From Malaciobacter marinus (lineage in GTDB: Bacteria > Campylobacterota > Campylobacteria > Campylobacterales > Arcobacteraceae), in contig NZ_CP032101.1 of assembly GCF_003544855.1 (NCBI RefSeq), positions 558,001 through 622,000 on the forward strand: a DNA stretch of 64,000 nt, in the 5' to 3' direction. The position numbers and the translations under genes are program-made. Under the pieces are notes generated by a model, which saw only the letters and a list, made by a program, of their open reading frames with translations, did not search any database and was not told the origin of the DNA. Positions 36,968 to 44,902 of the stretch are shown piece after piece. Position 1 is the first letter of the stretch. Every line of letters begins with the position of its first letter.

Positions 36968-37549
36968 ATGCTAGATAAATATATATTAAAACAAGGACAA
37001 AAGATATCATTATATCTTCTTGTCTTTGCTGTGTTTTTACAAGTAGTTGATTTAGAGTTTTTATCAATAATAACTTTTTTTCTTTTTTTCTTGTGTTTAT
37101 ATGTGTATAGGGTAAAAAAAATAATTATTGATAATGAAGCTTTTATTGTATCTGCAATAAGTGGAAAAGTTGAAGCAATTGATTTTAATGATAACTATTA
37201 TTTAATCTATTTAAATGCTTCACTTTTTGATAATTCAGTTTTATTATCACCTGAAGACTCATTTGTAAAAATTGAAAGTTTAAGAAAAGGTCTTTTTTTA
37301 CCTTTTGATGAAAAAAAAGCAAAGCTTTTAAATGAAAAAATAGTTTTATCTACTAAAAATACTATAATGGAACTTGTCTCTTCTTTTGCTACTGCGCCTT
37401 TGGATAAACCTATTGAAAAAGAGTATAAAAAAGGTGATCAACTTGGAGTATTTACTCAAGGTGAATTACTTTTAAAAATAGAAAAAAGTTTTTCTCTTAA
37501 TATAAAAGTAGGGCAGACAATACAAGCAGGACAAACAATTTGCTATTAA
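36968..37549 (+). CDS. Phosphatidylserine decarboxylase-like membrane protein, probably inactive
   Basis: This 193-residue protein has two N-terminal membrane segments (about 13-48). A domain resembling phosphatidylserine decarboxylase follows (VSAISGKVEAI, LPFDEKKAKLLNEK, and KKGDQLGVFTQGELLLKIEKS). In true PSD the last element holds the self-cleaving Gly-Ser-Thr; here that position reads Gly-Glu-Leu, so the pyruvoyl cofactor cannot form. I recall a similar PSD-related protein next to ftsH in Campylobacter, followed there by pssA, which is missing here. A hairpin terminator ends the prmA-ftsH run. Confidence 0.72.
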   Translation: MLDKYILKQGQKISLYLLVFAVFLQVVDLEFLSIITFFLFFLCLYVYRVKKIIIDNEAFIVSAISGKVEAIDFNDNYYLIYLNASLFDNSVLLSPEDSFVKIESLRKGLFLPFDEKKAKLLNEKIVLSTKNTIMELVSSFATAPLDKPIEKEYKKGDQLGVFTQGELLLKIEKSFSLNIKVGQTIQAGQTICY

Positions 37550-37550
37550 T

Positions 37551-37583
37551 AAAACTTTAGGAAATTTATTTCTAAAGTTTTTC
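37551..37583 (+). terminator. Intrinsic terminator after the ftsH operon
   Basis: AAAACTTTAG pairs with CTAAAGTTTT, with an inner AAAT/ATTT pairing, followed by T. It lies directly after the PSD-like gene's stop codon. Confidence 0.8.
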
Positions 37584-37694
37584 TACTTATATCTATAAAT
37601 TTACTTAAAACTACATACTAACCTTTTAAATGACACTAATTTTTACTAGAATATATATAAAATAGTTTTACTTTAGCTTTCTAAAGGATTTATT

Positions 37695-39506
37695 ATGCAA
37701 GATGGTACGCAAATTTTAGGTTATTTATCGAAGATATCAATTTTATATGTTGAAGATGATAAATTTACACAAGATGAAGTAAGATATTTTCTTGAAACAA
37801 AAGTTAAGAACTTTTATTGTGCTAATAATGGCCAAGAAGGTTTGGATATTTTTTATAAAGAATCAATTGATGTAATTATTACAGATATACAAATGCCAAT
37901 TCTTACAGGTCTTGAAATGGCAAAAAAAATAAAAGAAGAAAATAGTAGTATTCCCATAATTATAACAACTGCATATAATGACACAAAATATTTATTTGAA
38001 TCAATAAATTTAGGTGTAAGTAATTATATAACTAAGCCTTTAAATTTAAAAGATATGATAGAAACTTTAGCTTCAATTGCAAAATCTATTCTTCTTGAAA
38101 AAGAGAAAGAACAAATACAAAATATTTTAACTCAATATAAAGATATTGTAGATGATCGCTCAATTATCTCAAAAACAGATATAAATGGAAAGATTATATA
38201 TGTGAATAAACCTTTTTTGGAAATATCAGGTTATAAAAAAGAAGAGTTGATTGGTAAACCACATAGTATAATAAGACATCCTGATACAAATAAAGAATTT
38301 TTCTTATCAATGTGGCATTTAATCAAAAATGAAAAAAAATCTTGGCAAGGTGAAGTGAAAAATCAAGCAAAAGATGGAACTGCTTATTATCTTGATATGA
38401 TTATAAAACCAATTTTAGATATTGATGGTAATATTGTTGAGTTTATCTCTTTATCAAATGATATTACTTATTTAACTCAAACTAAAGAGTATTTTAAAAA
38501 ACAAACTGAAAAAAAATCCTTTGATTTAGATTCATCTATAAATATTATAGAACAATATGAAAATGCAATAGATAGAAGTAATATAATTATAAGGTTAGAT
38601 TTAGATAAAAAGATAACTTATGTAAATGATGCTTTTGTTGATTCTTTAGGATATACAAAAGATGAAATAATTGGTTGTGATTACTCTATTTTAAAACAAA
38701 CAAATTTGAAAAAAGAAGAGTATGAAAAAAAGATTGAGGCAATTTTTTCAAAAGATGGATGGAAAGGAAAAATAACAAATGAAAGTAAAGATGGCACTTT
38801 ATTACATTTTGATGTGCATACTTTTCCTTTAAAAGATATAGATGGAAATATTTTTGAATATTTAGGCATTAGACATGAAATTACAGAAATAGTTAATTTG
38901 CATAAAGAAGTTGAAAATACACAAAGAGAGATAATTTATACATTAGGTGATGTGGGAGAATATAGAAGTCAAGAGACAGGACAGCATGTAAGAAGAGTTG
39001 CAGAATATTCAAAACTTTTAGCAAAAAAAGCAAAAATGAGTGATATTGAAATTGATGAAATTTTCACAGCTTCACCAATGCATGATATAGGTAAAGTTGC
39101 TATTCCTGATTCTATTTTAAATAAACCTGGAAAATTAGATGATAAAGAGTGGGAAATAATGAAAACCCATGCACAAATTGGTTATGAAATACTTAAAAGT
39201 TCACAAAGACCAATGTTAAAAGCAGCTGCAATGGTATCATATACTCATCATGAAAAATGGGATGGCAGTGGATACCCTAATGGTTTAAGGGGTGAAGATA
39301 TTCATATTTATGGAAGAATTACTGCAATTGCAGATGTTTTTGATGCACTTGGAAGTGCTAGAACTTATAAAAGAGCTTGGCCTTTAGAAGATATTTTAAA
39401 ACTTTTTAATGAACAAAAAGGTAAACATTTTGATCCAAATCTAATTGATTTATTTATGGATAATTTAGATGAATTTTTAGAAATTAAAGATAGGCTCAAG
39501 GATTAA
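37695..39506 (+). CDS. Receiver-PAS-PAS-HD-GYP cyclic-di-GMP phosphodiesterase
   Basis: This 603-residue cytosolic protein has a receiver (about 14-130: YVEDDKF, ITDIQMPILTG, ITKPLNLKD), two PAS domains (about 150-260 and 290-395), and a C-terminal HD-GYP domain (about 410-595). The last shows the metal HD in MHDIGKVAIPD (near 461), HHEKWDGSGYPNGLRGE and DVFDALGSARTYK. HD-GYP domains hydrolyse cyclic di-GMP. It begins a three-gene signalling operon (2 bp gap to the next gene), whose last member is a Cache-type kinase that probably phosphorylates it. Confidence 0.93.
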   Translation: MQDGTQILGYLSKISILYVEDDKFTQDEVRYFLETKVKNFYCANNGQEGLDIFYKESIDVIITDIQMPILTGLEMAKKIKEENSSIPIIITTAYNDTKYLFESINLGVSNYITKPLNLKDMIETLASIAKSILLEKEKEQIQNILTQYKDIVDDRSIISKTDINGKIIYVNKPFLEISGYKKEELIGKPHSIIRHPDTNKEFFLSMWHLIKNEKKSWQGEVKNQAKDGTAYYLDMIIKPILDIDGNIVEFISLSNDITYLTQTKEYFKKQTEKKSFDLDSSINIIEQYENAIDRSNIIIRLDLDKKITYVNDAFVDSLGYTKDEIIGCDYSILKQTNLKKEEYEKKIEAIFSKDGWKGKITNESKDGTLLHFDVHTFPLKDIDGNIFEYLGIRHEITEIVNLHKEVENTQREIIYTLGDVGEYRSQETGQHVRRVAEYSKLLAKKAKMSDIEIDEIFTASPMHDIGKVAIPDSILNKPGKLDDKEWEIMKTHAQIGYEILKSSQRPMLKAAAMVSYTHHEKWDGSGYPNGLRGEDIHIYGRITAIADVFDALGSARTYKRAWPLEDILKLFNEQKGKHFDPNLIDLFMDNLDEFLEIKDRLKD

Positions 39507-39508
39507 TT

Positions 39509-40393
39509 ATGCATAGTTTTAATAAAGAGACTTTTAAAGATATAACACTTTTATATGTTGAAGATGATGAAATGACATTGGAAGAGATTTCATATTTTTT
39601 AAAAAGATATGTAAAAGAACTCTTTATTGCAAAAGATGGTGTTGAGGGTTTAGAATTATTTAAAAAGAAAAGACCTGATATAGTAATAACTGATATACAA
39701 ATGCCAAAATTAAATGGATTAAATATGGCTGAAAAAATATTTGAAATTGATCCTAGTATTCCTATCGTAATTACAACAGCTCATAGTGAAAGTGATAGTT
39801 TAAGTAAAGCAATTGAGTTAGGAATTGATAAGTATTTATTAAAGCCAATAAATATGCAAGAAATATTAGCGATTATTAAAAAAAGTTTATATTTAGATAC
39901 TTTGGAAAAAAAGAATAATAGTTATGAAGAGTATATACAGTTTATACTAGATTGTAATTCTACCTTTATGTTTGTAATGAATTCAAATAATGTTGAGTAT
40001 GCAAATAAAAGCTTACTAGATTTGATGGGATTTGAAAACTTAGATACTTTTAATGAACAAATAAACAAGTGTAAAAATTTATTTGATATTGAAGAATTAA
40101 AAGCAAATGAAAACTGGATTGATTATGTTATTGCAAATAAACAAAGAAGACATTTAGTTAGACTTAAAAGTAGTAAATGTGAAAAGCTATTTAAAAGAGA
40201 GTTTTATGTTAGCTATAAATATTTTGAAAAAATGAATAAAAGTGTTTTTGTTTTTGTAGATAAAAATGAAGAGAAGTTAGACGAAATTCATAATATAAGT
40301 AATAAGTTAGTAAATGATTTAAATAATGGTATTTCAAATGAAAATTTGATGAATGAATTAAAAAGTATTTTAAATATTTCTAGTAGAAATTAA
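39509..40393 (+). CDS. Receiver-PAS-like response regulator without known output
   Basis: This 294-residue protein has a clear receiver (about 12-130: YVEDDEMT, ITDIQMPKLNG, LLKPINMQE). A degenerate PAS-like domain follows (about 140-245; FMFVMNSNNVEYANKSLLDLMGF), with a short helical tail. There is no DNA-binding, GGDEF or kinase domain. It sits between the HD-GYP protein and the Cache kinase with 1-2 bp gaps. It may compete for phosphate or bind the kinase or phosphodiesterase; this is inference. Confidence 0.82.
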   Translation: MHSFNKETFKDITLLYVEDDEMTLEEISYFLKRYVKELFIAKDGVEGLELFKKKRPDIVITDIQMPKLNGLNMAEKIFEIDPSIPIVITTAHSESDSLSKAIELGIDKYLLKPINMQEILAIIKKSLYLDTLEKKNNSYEEYIQFILDCNSTFMFVMNSNNVEYANKSLLDLMGFENLDTFNEQINKCKNLFDIEELKANENWIDYVIANKQRRHLVRLKSSKCEKLFKREFYVSYKYFEKMNKSVFVFVDKNEEKLDEIHNISNKLVNDLNNGISNENLMNELKSILNISSRN

Positions 40394-40394
40394 T

Positions 40395-42980
40395 ATGAAG
40401 AATTTAAGTATAAAAATAAAATTAATATTGCTTTTTATAATAATAAAAGTAGTACCTTTACTTCTTATTTCTTATATAGCTTTTATAGGAATTATAAAAC
40501 TTGATAAATATTTTTCAAGTAGTACTAAAGAGCTTTTTTTAGAAAATAAACAAATAATTTCAAATACTGCAAATAAAGCAATTAGTGATAGTATTGAAAT
40601 GCTTGATAAAAAATCACAACAATCTATAGAAAGGCTATCTTTTGAAATAGCAAAAAATGTAGCAAGCTTTTTATATCAAAGAGATGAAGATATTTTATTT
40701 CTTTCAAAAATTAAACTAGACCAAAAAGTATTAAGTGATTTTTATAAAAGTAAACAAAGAGAGATAATAGTACATGGAGAATACTATTATGATGAGAAAA
40801 GTAAAAGATGGGAATCAAGTAAGAGAATAAAAAGTATAAAAAGACAACAAAGAAAAGCCCAATTAAAAGATAATGAAAAAGAGTTTAATTATACAGACCC
40901 AAAAGAGTTAAAAAGAGTAAAAATACCAATCTATAAAGAAGTTAGCTACTTTGATATAAATGGAAAAGAGATATATAAAATATCACAAATAAATAAACAG
41001 TTGTTAGATATATCAAAAAAGAAAAATACATATGTAAACTCAGAAGAGTATTTTAAAAAAATAGAAGAGTTAAAAAAAGGGCAAATATATGTAAGTGATG
41101 TAATAGGGCAAAGTGTAAAAACAAATATAATAGGAACCTTTACAAAAAAGAAAGCAAAAGAAGCGAATATAGAATTTGAACCTCAAAATCATGGATATGC
41201 AGGGAAAGAGAATCCAAAAGGGAAGAAGTTTGAGGGAATAATAAGGTTTGTAACACCAGTATATAAAAAAGATAAAAAAGTAGGATATGTAAGTTTAGCA
41301 TTAGATCATGAACATATAATGCAATTTACAGATACAGTAAATCCAGTGGATAAAAATCCAATACAAGATATAGCAGATGCAAGTGTAGGGAATTATGCAT
41401 TTATGTGGGATTATGAGGGAAAGAATATTTCTCATCCAAGGGATTATTCAATAGTAGGGTATGATCCAAAGACAGGGAAACAAGCAATGCCATGGTTAAG
41501 TGAAGATGTGGCAAAGAAATATTATGCATCAAAAAAAGATATAAATGAATTTTTAAAAGATTATCCAAAGTTTGAAGAACAAAGTTTAAATAAAAAGCCA
41601 AATATGAAGCAGTTAATAAAAGATGGCAATGTAAATATAGATTGTAGATATTTAAACTTTGCACCACAATGTCAAGGTTGGATGCAGTTAACACAAAATG
41701 GAGGATATGGATCATTTATAATACATTGGAGTAATATATGGAAGCTATCAACAGCAGCAGCAATACCATACTATACAGGTAAGTATGCCAATAGTAAAAG
41801 AGGATTTGGTTTTGTAAGTATTACTGCAAATGTTGATGAATTTCATGCAGCTGCAAATAAAACGAAAGAGAAAATTAATGTTATTTTAGATTCTCAAACA
41901 AAAAATATGAATAAAAGTTTAGAAAAAAATAGAAATGAAATTGAAAAACTTATAATGCAAATGTTAAACGATATTACTATTTCTACAGTTGTAATGATTG
42001 TTTTAGTAATGATAATTGCCTTATTGATGTCAAGTTATATTAGTAAAAAAATCGAAAATATTTTATTAGGAACTAGAAAGTTTTCAAATAATGAGTTTAA
42101 TTATAGGTTGAAAATAACATCAAATGATGAAATAGGTCAACTTGAAAACTCTTTTAATGAAATGGCAAATAAAATAGAAACATTAGTAAAAACACAAAAT
42201 GATTTAAATAAAAGTTTAGAACAAAAAGTAGAAGAAGAGATAGAGAAACAAAGAAAACAAGAGCAGTTATTGATACAACAAAGTAAATTAGCAGCAATGG
42301 GAGAGATGATAGGAAATATAGCCCATCAATGGAGACAACCACTAAATGCATTGGGATTAGTAATGCAAAATATGCAGTTTGCATATAGTATGGGTGATTT
42401 GGATGATAAGTTTATGGAAAGAAGTATAAAAAAGACAAATATATTAACATCAAGTATGTCAAAAACAATAGATGATTTTAGAAACTTTTTTAAACCAAAT
42501 AAAACAAAAGAGTATTTTGAGATAAATAAAACAGTAAAAAAAGCGATATATTTAATAGAATCAACATTTGAACATAGCTATATAGAAATAGAAAAAGAGT
42601 TTAGCAAAGAAGATATAGAAGTATATGGATATACAAATGAGTTTTCACAAAGTATATTAAATATATTATCAAATGCAAAAGATGCATTAATAGAAAAAAA
42701 AGTAGAAGATGCAAAGGTAAAAATAAGAGTCTATAAAGATAAAAATAGTGCAATAGTACAAATAGAAGATAATGCAAAAGGCATAAGTGAAGATATAAAA
42801 GATAAAATATTTGAGCCATATTTTACAACAAAAGAAGAGGGAAAAGGAACAGGTATAGGATTATATATGACAAAAACCATTATTGAAAATAGTATGGGTG
42901 GTGCTATTATTGTAGAAAACATTAATCTTGGTGCTTGTTTTACTATTTGTGTGCCTCTTTTGATAAAAGAAAAGATATAA
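40395..42980 (+). CDS. Cache-domain sensor histidine kinase with HAMP
   Basis: This 861-residue kinase has a transmembrane helix at about 8-30 and an unusually large periplasmic sensor (about 35-520) with Cache-type elements such as GIIRFVTPVYKKDKKVGYVSLALDHEHI. A second helix lies at about 528-553, then HAMP, a coiled coil, HisKA with AHQWRQPLNALG (His near 643), and an ATPase domain (SILNILSNAKDALIE, EDNAKGIS, GTGIGLYMTKTI). The sensor (about 40740-41800) and the kinase core (about 42180-42870) use distinctly A-ending codons, while the HAMP region between them does not. It probably feeds the two receivers upstream. Confidence 0.92.
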   Translation: MKNLSIKIKLILLFIIIKVVPLLLISYIAFIGIIKLDKYFSSSTKELFLENKQIISNTANKAISDSIEMLDKKSQQSIERLSFEIAKNVASFLYQRDEDILFLSKIKLDQKVLSDFYKSKQREIIVHGEYYYDEKSKRWESSKRIKSIKRQQRKAQLKDNEKEFNYTDPKELKRVKIPIYKEVSYFDINGKEIYKISQINKQLLDISKKKNTYVNSEEYFKKIEELKKGQIYVSDVIGQSVKTNIIGTFTKKKAKEANIEFEPQNHGYAGKENPKGKKFEGIIRFVTPVYKKDKKVGYVSLALDHEHIMQFTDTVNPVDKNPIQDIADASVGNYAFMWDYEGKNISHPRDYSIVGYDPKTGKQAMPWLSEDVAKKYYASKKDINEFLKDYPKFEEQSLNKKPNMKQLIKDGNVNIDCRYLNFAPQCQGWMQLTQNGGYGSFIIHWSNIWKLSTAAAIPYYTGKYANSKRGFGFVSITANVDEFHAAANKTKEKINVILDSQTKNMNKSLEKNRNEIEKLIMQMLNDITISTVVMIVLVMIIALLMSSYISKKIENILLGTRKFSNNEFNYRLKITSNDEIGQLENSFNEMANKIETLVKTQNDLNKSLEQKVEEEIEKQRKQEQLLIQQSKLAAMGEMIGNIAHQWRQPLNALGLVMQNMQFAYSMGDLDDKFMERSIKKTNILTSSMSKTIDDFRNFFKPNKTKEYFEINKTVKKAIYLIESTFEHSYIEIEKEFSKEDIEVYGYTNEFSQSILNILSNAKDALIEKKVEDAKVKIRVYKDKNSAIVQIEDNAKGISEDIKDKIFEPYFTTKEEGKGTGIGLYMTKTIIENSMGGAIIVENINLGACFTICVPLLIKEKI

Positions 42981-43022
42981 ACTTAAAATAGAGTTGTTTT
43001 GTCAAAAAAATCAAAATAACTC

Positions 43023-43051
43023 TTGACAAAAAAAGTTTTTTAAAATATAAT
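43023..43051 (+). promoter_or_regulatory. Consensus promoter of the leuA leader
   Basis: TTGACA (43023-43028) and TATAAT (43046-43051) are exact sigma-70 consensus hexamers with 17-bp spacing. TTGACAAA at the -35 and TTTGTCAA at 43051-43058 form an inverted repeat around the promoter, and another TTTGTCAA lies at 42998-43005; these may be operator sites. Transcription would begin about 15-20 bp before the leader peptide start. Confidence 0.88.
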
Positions 43052-43075
43052 TTGTCAAATTTATGGGAGAGTACA

Positions 43076-43153
43076 ATGGAAATATTCGATTTTTATAATA
43101 ATCAATTCATCAAAAGTGTTAACACTCTTCTTCTGCTTTCAAAATCACTCTAA
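43076..43153 (+). CDS. leuA leader peptide (leucine attenuator)
   Basis: A 25-codon open reading frame starts with ATG after GGGAGA, about 25 bp downstream of a consensus promoter. Its second half reads NTLLLLSKSL. The four consecutive leucines at codons 18-21 are CTT CTT CTG CTT and the last codon is CTC. CTG and CTC are rare in this AT-rich genome, where TTA dominates, as expected if ribosome speed at these codons reports leucyl-tRNA charge. It lies 99 bp upstream of leuA, the first enzyme of leucine synthesis. I infer an attenuation leader; no homologous leader is known to me. Confidence 0.8.
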   Translation: MEIFDFYNNQFIKSVNTLLLLSKSL

Positions 43154-43252
43154 TAATTACACACAATAAATCAAAAAACAAATCAAGAATATAGTTTTTT
43201 TCTTTTAAAGAAAAATGGATATAATTAAGATACTTTTAAAAAGGTAAAAATC
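43154..43252 (+). promoter_or_regulatory. Leader region between the leucine peptide and leuA
   Basis: No GC-rich terminator hairpin is visible here, unlike classical attenuators. From 43121 to 43190 the plus strand has 16 C and only 2 G, a C-rich/G-poor bias that resembles a Rho-utilisation site. A T7 run occurs at 43195-43201 and ACTTTTAAAAAGGT could weakly hide the leuA ribosome-binding site. A second TATAAT at 43220-43225 might be an internal promoter but has no good -35. Mechanism is inference. Confidence 0.45.
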
Positions 43253-44806
43253 ATGGATAATAATAAAATAGTTGTATTTGATACAACATTAAGGGATGGG
43301 GAGCAAAGTCCTGGGTGTTCTATGAACACAGAAGAGAAGATTAAAGTTGCTAAGCAATTAGAAAAATTAGGTGTTGATGTAATTGAAGCAGGTTTTGCAG
43401 CTGCTAGTCCAGGGGACTTTGATGCTGTTAGTAGAATTGCTGAACAAGTTGAAAAGTCTTCAATCTGTTCTTTAAGTAGAGCTGTTGAAAATGATATTAA
43501 ACAAGCTGCTTTAGCAGTACAAAAAGCAAAAATGCATAGAATTCATACATTTATTGCAACTTCTCCTATTCATATGAAATATAAATTGAAAATGAGTGAA
43601 GAAGAAGTAATAAAAAGAGCAGTATATGCAGTTGAATATGCAAGAACTTTTGTTGATGATGTTGAGTTTTCTTTAGAAGATGCAGGAAGAAGTGAAATAT
43701 CTTTTATGAAAGAGGTAATGGATGCAGTAATTGCTGCTGGAGCTACAACTATTAATTTACCTGATACTGTTGGATATAGATTACCAACAGAATTGGGAGC
43801 AATGGTTAAAGAGTTATCTGATTTTGCAGCAAATAGAGCAATAATTTCTGTTCATAATCACAATGACTTAGGTTTAGCAACAGCAAATACTTTAGCAGCT
43901 GTAACAAATGGTGCTAGACAAATTGAAGTAACAATGAATGGCTTAGGAGAAAGAGCTGGTAATTCTGCTTTAGAAGAATCAGTTATGGCTATTAAAACAA
44001 GACGTGATGCTTTTAAGGATTTATATACAAGTATAAATACAAAAGAGATTTATGCAACTTCAAGATTAGTCGCAACTATTACAGGTGTTGAGCCACAACA
44101 AAATAAAGCAATTGTTGGTAAAAATGCATTTGCTCATGAAAGTGGAATTCACCAAGATGGTGTATTGAAACATCAAGAAACATATGAGATTATGAGACCT
44201 GAAGATGTTGGTGTTATTAAAGATTCTACTTTAATTTTAGGAAAACATTCTGGGCGTGCTGCATTTAAAGACAAAATAACTAACTTAGGTTTTGATACAG
44301 TAACAAGTGAAGAATTAAATTCAGCCTTTGAAAAATTTAAAATTTTAGCAGATAAGAAAAAAGAAGTAACTGATGATGACATAAGAATGTTAATTACTGA
44401 TGAGTCATTGAATCAAGATAAAATTTATGAGTTAGTTGGATTACAAATTTCTGACTGTTCAAACGGAGTGCCAACAGCAGCTGTTTCTATTAAACATAAT
44501 GATGAAATTTTAACTGATGCAAATATTGGTAATGGAACAATGGATGCAATATTCAAAACAATTGATAGACTTACAGGATATAGCGGGGAGTTACAAAGTT
44601 ATAATGTAATTTCTGTTACAGAAGGTAAAGATGCCTTAGCAAAAGTTACAACAAGAGTAGTTTTTGATGAAAGCTCTCCATCATTTGTGGGACATGGCTT
44701 AAGTGTTGATACAATGCTTGCAACGGCAAATGCATATGTTAGTGCATTAAACTCATATCTTTCACAAAAAGAAAGACTTGCAAAAAATAGTGAACATCAA
44801 GTATAA
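43253..44806 (+). CDS. leuA: 2-isopropylmalate synthase
   Basis: This 517-residue enzyme condenses acetyl-CoA with 2-oxoisovalerate, the committed step of leucine synthesis. The N-terminal TIM barrel has [30 protein letters not shown] and [13 protein letters not shown]. The C-terminal LeuA dimer domain (about 390-510), where leucine binds for feedback inhibition, is present ([32 protein letters not shown]). Expression is probably controlled by the leader peptide upstream. No leuB, leuC or leuD follows. Confidence 0.96.
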   Translation: MDNNKIVVFDTTLRDGEQSPGCSMNTEEKIKVAKQLEKLGVDVIEAGFAAASPGDFDAVSRIAEQVEKSSICSLSRAVENDIKQAALAVQKAKMHRIHTFIATSPIHMKYKLKMSEEEVIKRAVYAVEYARTFVDDVEFSLEDAGRSEISFMKEVMDAVIAAGATTINLPDTVGYRLPTELGAMVKELSDFAANRAIISVHNHNDLGLATANTLAAVTNGARQIEVTMNGLGERAGNSALEESVMAIKTRRDAFKDLYTSINTKEIYATSRLVATITGVEPQQNKAIVGKNAFAHESGIHQDGVLKHQETYEIMRPEDVGVIKDSTLILGKHSGRAAFKDKITNLGFDTVTSEELNSAFEKFKILADKKKEVTDDDIRMLITDESLNQDKIYELVGLQISDCSNGVPTAAVSIKHNDEILTDANIGNGTMDAIFKTIDRLTGYSGELQSYNVISVTEGKDALAKVTTRVVFDESSPSFVGHGLSVDTMLATANAYVSALNSYLSQKERLAKNSEHQV

Positions 44807-44808
44807 AA

Positions 44809-44835
44809 AATAAAGTAGTTTTAAACTACTTTATT
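44809..44835. terminator. Hairpin terminator after leuA
   Basis: AATAAAGTAG pairs perfectly with CTACTTTATT, with a further T-T/A-A pairing at the loop. The hairpin lies 3 bp after the leuA stop. The stem is AT-rich and the T-run is interrupted, so strength is uncertain. Confidence 0.6.
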
Positions 44836-44902
44836 AAGTTATTTATCTGTTTAAAAAGAAATTTTGATATAATCCTTATATTTTAATTTAGTAAGGATTT
44901 GG

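Noticed and set aside
36968-37549. Functional phosphatidylserine decarboxylase (psd)
   Set aside because: The essential cleavage Ser is absent and the protein is shorter than active enzymes.
41401-41715. Minus-strand frame of 104 codons inside the Cache kinase gene
   Set aside because: Same shadow effect within the A-ending codon block; the plus-strand gene is clearly real.
43115-43126. Perfect palindrome AGTGTTAACACT as an operator for leuA
   Set aside because: It lies inside the leader codons for S-V-N-T and has no loop for an RNA hairpin; a repressor site so far downstream of the promoter is less likely than coincidence.
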